Part shown: piece by piece, positions 27,563 through 35,574 of the stretch
Numbering within the stretch: position 1 is the stretch's first letter
How the letters are laid out: each line of letters opens with the position of its first letter
Source of the DNA: Aestuariivirga litoralis
GTDB lineage: Bacteria; Pseudomonadota; Alphaproteobacteria; Rhizobiales; Aestuariivirgaceae
Length of the DNA: 64,000 bases
NCBI RefSeq assembly: GCF_003234965.1
Contig: NZ_QKVK01000001.1
Coordinates: 1-64,000, forward strand
Direction: 5' to 3'
Notes under the pieces: generated by a model
What the model was told of the DNA's origin: nothing
What the model saw: only the letters and a program-made list of their open reading frames with translations
The model's database searches: none
Program-made: the position numbers and the translations under genes

Positions 27563-29497
27563 CTACGGCGTGTACCAGATGGGCGAGGTGTAGGCACGCT
27601 CGGTGACGGTCATCTGTGTGCCCGGCAAAGGCTTAACACCGTAGCGCTTGGCATCGTAGGCGGTCCAGCGGGGCGTCGGAATCTCGATGACGCGTCCGTA
27701 GTAGAATGCCTTCTGCTTGGGATCGAAGTCCGGGTCTTTCCACACGGCGATCAGCTCCGATGCGCCGATTGTATTTTTCCAGGTTGCGTTCTCGATATCG
27801 ACCGTGCTGCCCACCGAGGGTACTTTCCTATCGGACCCTGGCTTGCGGTCACCGCTCCAGGCCACGTCATATATCTGCTCGTGGGTTTCGCCCTTCTCGT
27901 CAAGCCATCCCTTGACGACCTGGTAGCGATCAAGATTTGCGCCGATCGGGTCCTTCAGGGCTGCCACCAGGAAGGTTGGAACCTTTCCCGTGGGTGCCGC
28001 CTTCAGGTCGCCGCCCATGGGCACCCCCTTCGCATAGCCGATGGCACCCGGATTGCGGTTATCGGCATCGGCAGGGTCAAAGTCCCAGCCGCCGAAGAAG
28101 CGGACCGTCATGCGCGACCCCGTCGTGGCATAGGTTTCCTTGCGCTGCATCGCATCCCACAGGGCCTCGCGCGTATTGTCAGTTGCCCACACGGCCGCGT
28201 AGCCGGAGGCGCTGACTTGCCAGTCCATGACCTTGATTTTCGTCTTTGGATTATCAACGAAGGTTGCGGTGAGGCGCTCGGGGCTTGGCTCCTGCGGCGT
28301 GGTCTTGCCGAAGAAGTTGTCTTCTTCGACGGCGGCCAAGCCGGTGTGGGCGTCGGTACTGCCGATCATGCCGAACTTGTAGGGGTTCGTGCCCAACTCG
28401 CTTTCGAGCTTGAGGCCATTGCGGAGGGCCGACCGCGCATACTCGAACTGGAGCATGTCCGGAGTCTTGGCCACGCTCGCGTCGAGGTTGCCGAAATCCC
28501 AGCGCTCGAAATTGGCAAATTCATCGTTCGGCGACAGCGTCGGATGGGTCTCTCCGTCACCCTTGGTCTGGGTGACCTCGTAGAGCGGCTCCCATCTGGC
28601 GCGCTCATCCACATACGTCTTATCCAGAGGCTTGCCGGTAAAGGATTCGATCATCGGAAACATGATGCCGTTTGACAGGTTTCCGTTATGCGCGATGGCC
28701 AGAACGCTTCCGCCAGTCTTGTCCTCGTAAGCCTGCATCCACCTCCACAGGTCGCGCGGGTTGTCGCTGCCCAAGGGCTTCATGGTGGTGTAGGGTACCA
28801 CCTGGTCGGCCCTGTCCCCATTGTCGCGGAAGATCACGTTGCGATGGAGGTTGTTCCCGCCGGTGTTGGACGTCCACTCATAGCCGATGAAGGCCGTGAA
28901 CCGGCCCGGATCATTGTATTCCTCGGCCGCCTTCACCGTGTCTTGCCACGCGTTCTTGTAAGGCCGCGTATCCGGCCCATAGATCATCGATGCCGGAAGG
29001 GTGCCGGAGCTGAAGCCCATGATGATCTGGAGTGCAGCTTCGCCACCCTTGCCGGACTTGATCATGTCGTACCAGGTCCTCGCCTGCGGGTCGGCTATGA
29101 CTTCGGGCTTGCCGGCATAGAGGTCGGGGAACATGCCCATATTGTCGGAATGATCGGCGACCACCAGGAAATCGAGTGGGCGCGACAGCTTTGCAGGCTG
29201 GCCGCTCGAGGCCATGATTTCCTCGCCCCGTGCGAAGCGATAGGCGTCGCGTGGCGTCAGCCGCGCACCGAACGCTCCCGCATCGAACGAGGCGGCTGTA
29301 TGCAGATGAGTATCGCCGAAGAACGGCCGCGTCGGGAAGTTCCGCCCGGCATAGGGGGAGTAGTTCGGCTTCGCCGCATACACCCTTGCGGCCACCTCGG
29401 GCGTAAGTGTTCCAACATCGTCATCAGCGAAAGCAACACCTGCTATGCCGATAATGGCCGTGCTCACAAGACACGCCCTCAAAGTCGCACGGCTCAT
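27563..29497 (-). CDS. DUF3604-family secreted protein, PHP-like metal site
   Basis: The 644-residue protein has a signal peptide (LVSTAIIGIAGVAFA) and the DUF3604 core. Metal-type motifs are FFGDTHLHTAASFDAGAFG near residues 59-77, VVADHSDNMGM near 112, and IGSTDAHTGLAAVEEDNF later in the chain. The pattern of His and Asp residues resembles PHP phosphoesterases. No activity is firmly known to me. It is the first gene of a three-gene unit with a parvulin and a HupE-like protein, which suggests a shared periplasmic job, perhaps metal-dependent. The length is normal for the family. Confidence 0.88.
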   Translation of the reverse strand: MSRATLRACLVSTAIIGIAGVAFADDDVGTLTPEVAARVYAAKPNYSPYAGRNFPTRPFFGDTHLHTAASFDAGAFGARLTPRDAYRFARGEEIMASSGQPAKLSRPLDFLVVADHSDNMGMFPDLYAGKPEVIADPQARTWYDMIKSGKGGEAALQIIMGFSSGTLPASMIYGPDTRPYKNAWQDTVKAAEEYNDPGRFTAFIGYEWTSNTGGNNLHRNVIFRDNGDRADQVVPYTTMKPLGSDNPRDLWRWMQAYEDKTGGSVLAIAHNGNLSNGIMFPMIESFTGKPLDKTYVDERARWEPLYEVTQTKGDGETHPTLSPNDEFANFERWDFGNLDASVAKTPDMLQFEYARSALRNGLKLESELGTNPYKFGMIGSTDAHTGLAAVEEDNFFGKTTPQEPSPERLTATFVDNPKTKIKVMDWQVSASGYAAVWATDNTREALWDAMQRKETYATTGSRMTVRFFGGWDFDPADADNRNPGAIGYAKGVPMGGDLKAAPTGKVPTFLVAALKDPIGANLDRYQVVKGWLDEKGETHEQIYDVAWSGDRKPGSDRKVPSVGSTVDIENATWKNTIGASELIAVWKDPDFDPKQKAFYYGRVIEIPTPRWTAYDAKRYGVKPLPGTQMTVTERAYTSPIWYTP

Positions 29498-29826
29498 GAC
29501 TGCCTCCCTGCCAGAATAATTGAATCCGCTTCATTGCGATGTAGCGGCAGAAGATTAAGTATACTCCCCGAGCAGCAAATTTCCACAAAATACCCCGTCG
29601 CTGAATTGTCAACTCGCTTTGGGAATGATCTCGCGCACTGCCTGCCCTCTGGGCTAACAAATACCCTTCTCGGCGCATCAACGGTTTAACAGAATAAGCC
29701 AGTTATTAACCTCTTCCCGTTGGGCGCGCCACTTCAAGGGTGATGACCTCAATGACGGTGCGGCTATCTTGGCCGAAAAGGGCAAGGAGTATGCTAAGAC
29801 CGCCATGATCGACCAGGATCGCAGCA
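29498..29826. other. Gap between DUF3604 gene and desaturase pseudogene
   Basis: This 329-base stretch should carry the promoter of the leftward DUF3604 operon in its first 200 bases. At about 29685-29841 the plus strand has a short protein-like frame without a start (ending KTAMIDQDRSIMEV then TAA). It could be the tail of a lost gene. I cannot name it and give it low weight. Confidence 0.3.
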
Positions 29827-30930
29827 TCATGGAAGTGTAAGGTCTGAGCTGGGGGTGCAATTGTCTCGCTCAGCCGCTCGGAGTTCGCAGCTCTTTAGCT
29901 CCGCGAGCGAGACCATCTTCCGTTGATGACTGTTCCAGAGCGTGAGGCGGACACAATTGAGGCTCTCGCGAACACTAAGACGGCTGATCTAACGGAGCTG
30001 CGGGTAATCCGAAACGACTTCGGGGATTCTATAGAATGGAATGCGGCTCGACAGATGATGGACGTGATGGATGCCGATGTTCCCAGTGAGCCACATCAGC
30101 GCCGGCGGAAGATCGTAGAAGGCACTTCCGTGCAGCGCCACGTCCGCGTGGGACCAACTAGGGTCCTTCTCCCAGTAGGTTCTTTCGAACTGATGCTGAA
30201 AGTAGACTAGCCAGACCCCGATCGAGGCACCCGCAATGACGATCGGAAGATGCACGGATAGAAGCGTTGAGAGTCCGACTAATTGGCCAACACCCAGGAT
30301 GAGAGCGGCGACAGCGAGATTGGTCAGGCCGGTACTAAGCCAGGGCATGGCCACATGCTTCATGGCGCCGAAAGGCAGGCGGGGCTGCAGCGTGAACAGG
30401 TATGATGGTCCCAGACCGAACATGACCAGCGGGTGTCGGTAAATTCGGCACCACATTCGTCCCCACCTGCTTCGTGAGACATACTCCTCAACCACAAGGG
30501 TATCGATGCCGCCAATTCCCCTGCGGTCAAGATGTATTAATCCCGCATGATGCAGTGCATGGGAGTGCCGCTAGAAGTCATAGGGAGTAAGAGTCAGAAC
30601 GTCGAGGGCTCGTCCCGTCCAATCGTTCGCCCTCCGCGACGAGAAGAAGGAGTTGTGTCCGCAATCATGCTGTACCATGAAGAGTCGCACCAGGAGGGCG
30701 CCGGCCGGCACGACGAGTGGGAGCCGAAGCCAAAAGCTTCGGGCTGCCAGAACCCACATCAACACCCAGAGTGCTATGAACGGCAGACCTGTCACCAATA
30801 TCTCGAAGACAGCCCGCCGGTTGTCCGCATTCTTGTAGAGCGCTAGACGGAAGGACCAGGATTTTATGGCGTCAATCACGTGGACGAACCTCTCCTTTGT
30901 GAGCGGTCTGTCAGTGGGGACGGGTCTCAA
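29827..30930 (-). pseudogene. Fatty-acid desaturase broken by two in-frame TAG codons
   Basis: One continuous minus-strand frame of 368 codons encodes a membrane fatty-acid desaturase, but TAG codons interrupt it at 30573-30571 and 29991-29989. All three histidine boxes are present in order: QHDCGHNSFF, then RHSHALHHAG directly after the first TAG, then GIHHVHHLSSRIPFY. The first TAG replaces the tryptophan expected after TPYDF. Beyond the second TAG the usual tail continues (LNCVRLTLWNSHQRKMVSL). No frameshift is needed. The only start is TTG at 30930. It is most simply a young pseudogene; amber readthrough is the alternative. Confidence 0.85.
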
Positions 30931-30948
30931 TCACCTTAATACGCAACA

Positions 30949-31149
30949 TCAAAGGCCGTTTGATGTTCCAGCACTAGCAGCTATTTGCCGCCTCAGCTGC
31001 TTGAGCAGGAGTGGGCCAGTGAGCATGTTGAGCGCATATCCTTCTTGGGCGAGCAGCCTGCCGAGACGCTCTATTGTCGCGGCATCGCCAGAGTCAGCAA
31101 TTTCGAAGGCCCGTTCGATGGTCGATTTGAGATCCAGTTGCTGGCTCAT
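30949..31149 (-). CDS. Small hypothetical protein
   Basis: The 66-residue helical protein begins MSQQLDLKSTIERAFEIADS and ends in a basic stretch, LLLKQLRRQIAASAG. I do not recognise the family. It lies 56 bases after the 49-residue membrane peptide gene and 18 bases before the desaturase pseudogene, all on the same strand, so it is part of the same transcription unit. There is no strong ribosome binding site. Confidence 0.55.
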   Translation of the reverse strand: MSQQLDLKSTIERAFEIADSGDAATIERLGRLLAQEGYALNMLTGPLLLKQLRRQIAASAGTSNGL

Positions 31150-31205
31150 GGTTGGGCTTTCTGATTGTGATGATTGATTTGCCGAGAGGCTCGAATATGA
31201 AGCCG

Positions 31206-31355
31206 CTAGTCCTTTGGTTCAGCGGCCGTGGCGTCGGCTCTGTGCGCCATCCGGATGCTCAACTTTTCGGCGGTCGATCGGTCGGAGTCCTTGAGCTGCC
31301 AGAATAGGAACCCGACGCCTGCGATACAGAGTAGAGCGATAAGAACAATCAGCAT
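31206..31355 (-). CDS. 49-residue single-span membrane protein
   Basis: This short gene has an N-terminal membrane helix, MLIVLIALLCIAGVGFLFW, followed by a charged soluble tail with LKDSDRSTAEKLSIRMAHR. The ATG at 31355 overlaps the stop codon of the upstream gene (TGATG), which supports translation by coupling. The function is unknown. The position in a run of small genes before a desaturase suggests a membrane-associated accessory role (inference). Confidence 0.6.
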   Translation of the reverse strand: MLIVLIALLCIAGVGFLFWQLKDSDRSTAEKLSIRMAHRADATAAEPKD

Positions 31356-31618
31356 CACGGCTCCAACTTTGAGGCATCACGCTTACGAGCATCCGCAAGC
31401 GCATGGGGATCGATTGTAACTACCTGTTCCCGCCCGACTTCGTGGCCTATCGCAGGCAAATAGATCTGCGTGGCAACCCTGCGCCAAGCAATGAAGGAAA
31501 GGCCCGGAATCTCATCTTCCTCAGTAAGCACCATATATGTTCCGGCTGGCTGCTCGTTCTCGAGACCAGGAAGGGTGAATGGGTGGTGGAAAGTGACCAT
31601 GTCTCGCGAGGAGCGCAT
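31355..31618 (-). CDS. Hypothetical 87-residue protein
   Basis: The protein contains FHHPFTLPGLENEQPAGTYM, then VLTEEDEIPGLSFIAWRRVA, then TQIYLP. This small beta-rich pattern seems familiar from uncharacterised proteins in rhizobial islands; I know of no function. The ATG at 31618 overlaps the stop of the preceding gene (TGATG), and its own stop overlaps the next start in the same way. Three consecutive genes are therefore translationally coupled. Confidence 0.68.
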   Translation of the reverse strand: MRSSRDMVTFHHPFTLPGLENEQPAGTYMVLTEEDEIPGLSFIAWRRVATQIYLPAIGHEVGREQVVTIDPHALADARKRDASKLEP

Positions 31619-31971
31619 CAGTTTTTTCCTCTCGTCGGTTTCACATCAGGCCCGCTATGCCAAGGCAGGTCCTCGAAGTGGGGCTCATACTCCCGCCGGC
31701 GATATTCGGCCTCAGTCATGAAGAGGGAGCAGTTGCCGCTGATAACCCAAACGTCGCTTGAGCGCTGAGCGTCCCCTGGTATCCGGTAAAGCCCAACTAT
31801 ATCGCGCGCTCGCGCTAGTGTTGAGGAGCTAAGCACCCTGCGTCTAGGTACAGCTTCCCGATCGCTCTTGATTCTAACATTTGCCAATCCTTCGTCCATT
31901 GGGACGGAGTGCTCCGGCAGCCCCGAAAATCGGACGTCGTTCTGAACAATCTGGTGGGGTTTCCGCGACAT
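31618..31971 (-). CDS. Hypothetical 117-residue protein
   Basis: The protein is soluble and Arg-rich. It carries VWVISGNCSLFMTEAEYRRR, then EYEPHFEDLPWH, near the C terminus. I do not recognise the family. It is the first gene of the small-gene run that leads, through coupled starts, toward the desaturase pseudogene. The 240 bases upstream contain no other gene and should hold the promoter. Confidence 0.58.
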   Translation of the reverse strand: MSRKPHQIVQNDVRFSGLPEHSVPMDEGLANVRIKSDREAVPRRRVLSSSTLARARDIVGLYRIPGDAQRSSDVWVISGNCSLFMTEAEYRRREYEPHFEDLPWHSGPDVKPTRGKN

Positions 31972-32211
31972 GGCTCTCTTTCTACTGAGCGGGAGCGCGT
32001 CGGTTGTCTCTCAGCTGCCGGCGCTCAAGGCATGCCCGGGCAGTTTATCTGAAGTGGGGACTCTCTGGCGGACTTAAAAGTACCTTCACGAAAACAAAAC
32101 TTCTATAAAGCATGGAACTTTCTGGCCGCATAGTTCAACAAGCATAGTCTGGAGGTCTGGCTGCCTTACACTGGTCTTGGTGTTGCGCTCTATCTTCGTC
32201 CAGGATGGGTC

Positions 32212-32469
32212 ATGCAGGTTAGGAGTAACATCATCAGGATCCCGAGCGACGCTGAGCACACTGAGGCAGAAATGATTGCAAGCTTGGCCTCGCCTAGCAT
32301 GCCCGGCGCAGATCATGCTCTCTACGAAGCAAAGAGGTCCGGTCGTAACCGCGTGGTCACACTATCCGTCAGAAGTCTGTGCTCGCAAAGCATGGAGTTC
32401 AGCAATTGGGGTTGGGAGCAGATTGCGAAGGAGCATCAGGGGGTAAACGTGGTCGTCCTGTTTCGTTAG
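32212..32469 (+). pseudogene. GGDEF-domain remnant
   Basis: The frame contains PGADHALYEAKRSGRNRVVT at about residues 31-50. This is the C-terminal signature of diguanylate cyclase GGDEF domains (ADxALYxAKxxGRNRV). The GGDEF active site and everything upstream are missing, and the residues after the motif do not match the family. It is therefore a tail fragment of a cyclic-di-GMP synthase gene. The open frame itself (85 residues) is probably not a working protein. Confidence 0.65.
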
Positions 32470-32499
32470 GATAAAGCCTTTCGCTGAACTTCACTTCAA

Positions 32500-32880
32500 T
32501 CACTGCCCAGCGATAGATGATGGGCATGGATATGTCCCCGCGAGGGCCGATGCCACTAGTCCGCTCGCCTGGTAATGCAGGTAGTTGGGATGAAAATGCA
32601 TCCACTCTATGACCGTCGCCACAAGTTTCTGCTGATTATTGAACCTTGCACTGTCCCAGTTGAACCCCAAGGCCTTGTTCTTGCAGTCGAAGGTGTCCGA
32701 TACCCCGATGATGTAGCCAGTGCATTCCGAGAGCTTGAGCCGGTATACTGGATCGATCGTTTGTGGCTGACAGATATCAAGTAGATCGGCACCAGTCATG
32801 ACACCAGATTGGCTCATTGAACAGTTTAGCGATAAGAATGAAAAGGCAGCCGCCAGGCAACGCCACATTATCAAATACAT
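32500..32880 (-). CDS. Rap1a/Tai-like secreted protein
   Basis: The 126-residue product has a signal peptide (CLAAAFSFLSLNCSMSQS). The mature part shows TGADLLDICQ, then LSECTGYIIGVSDTF, CKNKALG, VIEWMHFHPNYLHYQASGLV, and a final TYPC. Spaced cysteines with GYIxG and HPxxxHxxA are the Rap1a/Tai pattern, a family that includes immunity proteins against type VI amidase effectors. No effector is seen nearby, so a stand-alone immunity role is only a possibility. I chose the ATG at 32880; an ATG at 32868 is also possible. Confidence 0.68.
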   Translation of the reverse strand: MYLIMWRCLAAAFSFLSLNCSMSQSGVMTGADLLDICQPQTIDPVYRLKLSECTGYIIGVSDTFDCKNKALGFNWDSARFNNQQKLVATVIEWMHFHPNYLHYQASGLVASALAGTYPCPSSIAGQ

Positions 32881-32937
32881 GGACGCACTCCTCCACGTGC
32901 AGAGATGCACGTAAACTATTGGGATATCAAAATGCCG

Positions 32938-33192
32938 CTACAGAGATGCTAAGCGGACATGGATGTCTTCTGCGAGGAGATCTTCGAGGCGGTGGGCCAA
33001 GCTTAACTGAAGAGAGCGAACCCACTCTATGCGGCTGAGAGAAAGGTTTCTCGTGTCAACCAGCGGCAATGTGATTTCTGCCTGAAGCAACGCATCTATG
33101 ACTGCAGCCATCTCAACTCTGCTTAAAACCGGGTGAAAGCCTTCTTCAGCCGGTTCAGTCACTCTAATCGAAGCCTTAGCAGTGGGATACAT
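32938..33192 (-). CDS. Hypothetical 84-residue protein
   Basis: The protein begins MYPTAKASIRVTEPAEEGFH and continues with a helical part (MAAVIDALLQAEITLPLVDT). There is no signal peptide or known motif. The ATG at 33192 is preceded by AGGAG at six bases, which makes the start and the expression likely. It lies 57 bases upstream of the Rap1a/Tai-like gene in the same direction. Confidence 0.6.
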   Translation of the reverse strand: MYPTAKASIRVTEPAEEGFHPVLSRVEMAAVIDALLQAEITLPLVDTRNLSLSRIEWVRSLQLSLAHRLEDLLAEDIHVRLASL

Positions 33193-33625
33193 GGTCAACT
33201 CCTGCCCAGAACTGGATTCCTAGGTATCGCGTGCTGCGCGGGATTATGTGGGCGATGATAGCTGAAGAGACCGTTGCTCAGTGCTGTCAATGAATTCAAG
33301 TACAACTCGGCCGACCTAAATACCATGATAATCAGCAGAATGAACAGATATGCAATGCGTTTTTCTGAATGTGTTAGTGATCTTCCTGTGCTCCCGTGGT
33401 GCCTCAGACGAGTTGACCTTAGCGTATGTATCCTCGCATCTTGTGATCGATCTTAAGGTAATGGCCACGATTCCGCGTCGATTAGCTTGGAGCCACCGGA
33501 TAATCGCACTGCAGGTAGATGGTTGTTGTGACGCCCAGTGAAATGGCCTATTGAACTGCGGTGAGTGAGACCGACGGTCTGGCATGGATCTCTGGACCTG
33601 AACTCTCTGCCTTTTGGTGAGTGCG
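33193..33625. other. AT-richer gap between divergent small genes
   Basis: This 433-base stretch separates the leftward 84-residue gene from the rightward Ala-rich gene. Open frames here (for example 33350-33541 on the plus strand) have no recognisable protein features. It should contain both promoters. I see no repeat or RNA structure I can support. Confidence 0.35.
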
Positions 33626-34126
33626 ATGTCGGAAGCCACCGAGAAAGCCATTTTTGAGCGAATGAACAGGCTGGAGGCAGACATTGCCGCCCTGCGGGAA
33701 AGCTATGTAGTCGTCAATGAGCGCTATGCCGATACGCTCAACATGATGAAGTCCCTCACCGCGAACGCACTCGAGGCTGCTCTACGGGCAGCGATGGCGG
33801 CGGAAAAAGCTTCTTTGGCCTGCAAGAATGCAACCATAGCTGCCGTTTCTTCTGCTGCAGCCTCCGTCTTGGAGGCTACCGAGGCTGCTGCAGAGGCGGC
33901 GGGGTTGGCTGCCCTGGCCGCTGCAGAGGCGGCCGCTGCTGCATCGGCAGCAGCATCCGCAGCAGCTTCAGCTGCCGCTATTCACGCTGAAGAGCAATCA
34001 ACAAGAGCGTCCGCCGAGGCGGCCCGGGCGACCGCAAGAGCTACGATAGCTTCGGCAGAGGCTGCCCAACTTGCTAATGCTGCTGCGGCAGCAGCCAGAA
34101 GCTTCAAGAACAATAAATCTGAGTGA
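33626..34126 (+). CDS. Alanine-rich helical protein
   Basis: The 166-residue protein begins with a coiled-coil-like region (EKAIFERMNRLEADIAALRE) and then becomes an almost pure Ala-rich helix to the end, with Glu, Ser and Arg spaced through it. There is no signal peptide. Low-complexity Ala-rich proteins of this layout occur in other alphaproteobacteria without known function (recollection, not a search). The ATG at 33626 is preferred over 33614 because the helical heptads begin there. Confidence 0.6.
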   Translation: MSEATEKAIFERMNRLEADIAALRESYVVVNERYADTLNMMKSLTANALEAALRAAMAAEKASLACKNATIAAVSSAAASVLEATEAAAEAAGLAALAAAEAAAAASAAASAAASAAAIHAEEQSTRASAEAARATARATIASAEAAQLANAAAAAARSFKNNKSE

Positions 34127-34249
34127 ATGGCACTGATACCAGTTGGTACAATCCGACTGATGAATCACAAGGCGGAAGTTGTCCTCTGAGGGCGCTAGGT
34201 AGCTGTGCATCTGAACACCCGTAGGGCGCTTGCTCGCAGAGTGCGAGTT

Positions 34250-34987
34250 ATGGGTACGCTGGAGTATGCGCGTGATACAAATCAGCGACTCGAAGCGCTT
34301 AACGCCCAAGTTGAAGCCCTTTACGAACTCATGCCATTCGGCACTTACCTCACAGGATCGGGTGGAACGATACTGAGTATGAACAGTGCGGCATTGACCC
34401 TCTTCGATAGAGATCGAAACGACCTCGTTGGGAAGGTCGTTCCTCATGATTGCTTCAACTCGACAAACGCTGATCAGCTCGCGCGCCTGCTGGACCCTTA
34501 TGACTATGACTTTGACGACTACAAAATTGAACTGAGCTGTGGGAATGGTATTACTCGTCAAGTATACGTCAGTGGACGGCAGCAGAGCGAGTTTTCTGGT
34601 GTTCCGAATTCGTACCGCTTTTTCATGGTGGAATGCATCAGGAACTTGCATTCCTCAGGACACCGGAGCGCCAAAGGCGTGGATGTTATCTGTAGACACA
34701 TCGTCAGCCGCGGCCCACCCCACCTGACTTCGAGTGAAATGATGGCGCTTACCGGTCTAACAGCCCGGGCTCTGAATTATGCATTTCGTCTGCGTTTTGG
34801 CTGCTCACCCATGGAATGGCAGCAAATGCACTTCCCCGAACTTGCACGACAATACATCATGGAAAGCGACGTCAGTGCCTCGGTCAAGACTGTAGCCAGG
34901 CAGTTTGGTTTCGCATCCGCTGCCGCATTCTCGAGGTTCTATAAAAGACGCTTTGGCCACAACCCCAGCAACCCCAACCGTGGCTGA
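34250..34987 (+). CDS. PAS-AraC transcriptional regulator
   Basis: The protein has a short N-terminal coiled segment (DTNQRLEALNAQVEALYELM), a PAS-like sensor domain at about residues 30-135 (MPFGTYLTGSGGTILSMNSA), and a C-terminal AraC-type DNA-binding domain with two helix-turn-helix units (LTSSEMMALTGLTARALNYA, then VKTVARQFGFASAAAFSRFY). The final FGHNPS matches the AraC family end. The ligand is unknown. The start is uncertain: ATG at 34250 or GTG at 34205. It ends about 370 bases before the right inverted repeat. Confidence 0.8.
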   Translation: MGTLEYARDTNQRLEALNAQVEALYELMPFGTYLTGSGGTILSMNSAALTLFDRDRNDLVGKVVPHDCFNSTNADQLARLLDPYDYDFDDYKIELSCGNGITRQVYVSGRQQSEFSGVPNSYRFFMVECIRNLHSSGHRSAKGVDVICRHIVSRGPPHLTSSEMMALTGLTARALNYAFRLRFGCSPMEWQQMHFPELARQYIMESDVSASVKTVARQFGFASAAAFSRFYKRRFGHNPSNPNRG

Positions 34988-35574
34988 GCAACCTGCGCAT
35001 TGCCTGATGCGGAGCCCCGCCGGGGCAGTAGATCGACCAACTCCATCAACAGTCCCTCAGCCCCCCTTGCCGCCCCACTGCCGCTCCTCTAATCCCCGGT
35101 CCGCCGCAGGCGTAGTCCACTGGTAGAACGGCAGCTTCCCAAGCTACATATCGTCGGTTCTGTTTCCATCGTGACACCTTTGTCCCCGGCCCCGCCGCAA
35201 CATTTACGCCTGCGTGTCCTGGGCACCTGTGGGATGGATAACAACAACGAGGACATAACGAGTTAATGCGGTTGGCGATGGGATTAGCCTGCGTACTCCT
35301 TTGTGCTTTATAACTGCATTTCAATTAAATAGAGGTTCACTTCTTCATTCCGCATGGTGCGCCGGACAAGACAAAGATGAGAACTGGATGCTCTTGCTAA
35401 GTCTCTGATCCATCTAAGTCAGTATTGCTCCTTCTTTGGTGCCGAACTGAAATGGTGGCTGCGAAGTTGGTGGGTGTGTTGTTATCTTGGGTTGCGTAAC
35501 AGGAGCTATTGCACGGCTTGCGCATTCTGAAGCGGCAGCCTACCAGACCATCCGCTGAAGACGGAAGGTCGCAC
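34988..35574. other. Gap holding a tRNA remnant and the inner end of the right repeat
   Basis: This 587-base stretch has no credible protein gene. It contains the tRNA-Gly-like remnant at 35106-35178, and the right inverted repeat begins at 35355. The last 220 bases should hold the promoter of mscS copy B; GGAAGG at 35563-35568 is its ribosome binding site. Confidence 0.5.
35106..35178 (+). pseudogene. Decayed tRNA-Gly(CCC)
   Basis: The segment starts GCAGGCGTAG, followed by the D-arm TCCACTGGTAGAAC and the anticodon arm GCAGCTTCCCAAGCTAC with anticodon CCC. This is very close to tRNA-Gly(CCC). One anticodon-stem pair is lost (C-A). The T-arm is damaged (loop TTCTGTT, stem with mismatches), and the 3' acceptor strand no longer pairs with GCAGGCG. 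There is no CCA end in place. It is probably a non-functional copy left by an earlier mobile element. Confidence 0.68.

Noticed and set aside
27881-28675. A 264-codon plus-strand ORF opposite the DUF3604 gene.
   Set aside because: It is a frame shadow of the minus-strand DUF3604 protein, whose metal motifs are intact.
29685-29841. A plus-strand gene ending in IDQDRSIMEV.
   Set aside because: No start codon or family match; it overlaps the tail of the desaturase pseudogene and is at most a fragment.
33316-33684. A 122-codon minus-strand ORF overlapping the Ala-rich gene start.
   Set aside because: No recognisable features, and it overlaps a better-supported plus-strand gene.
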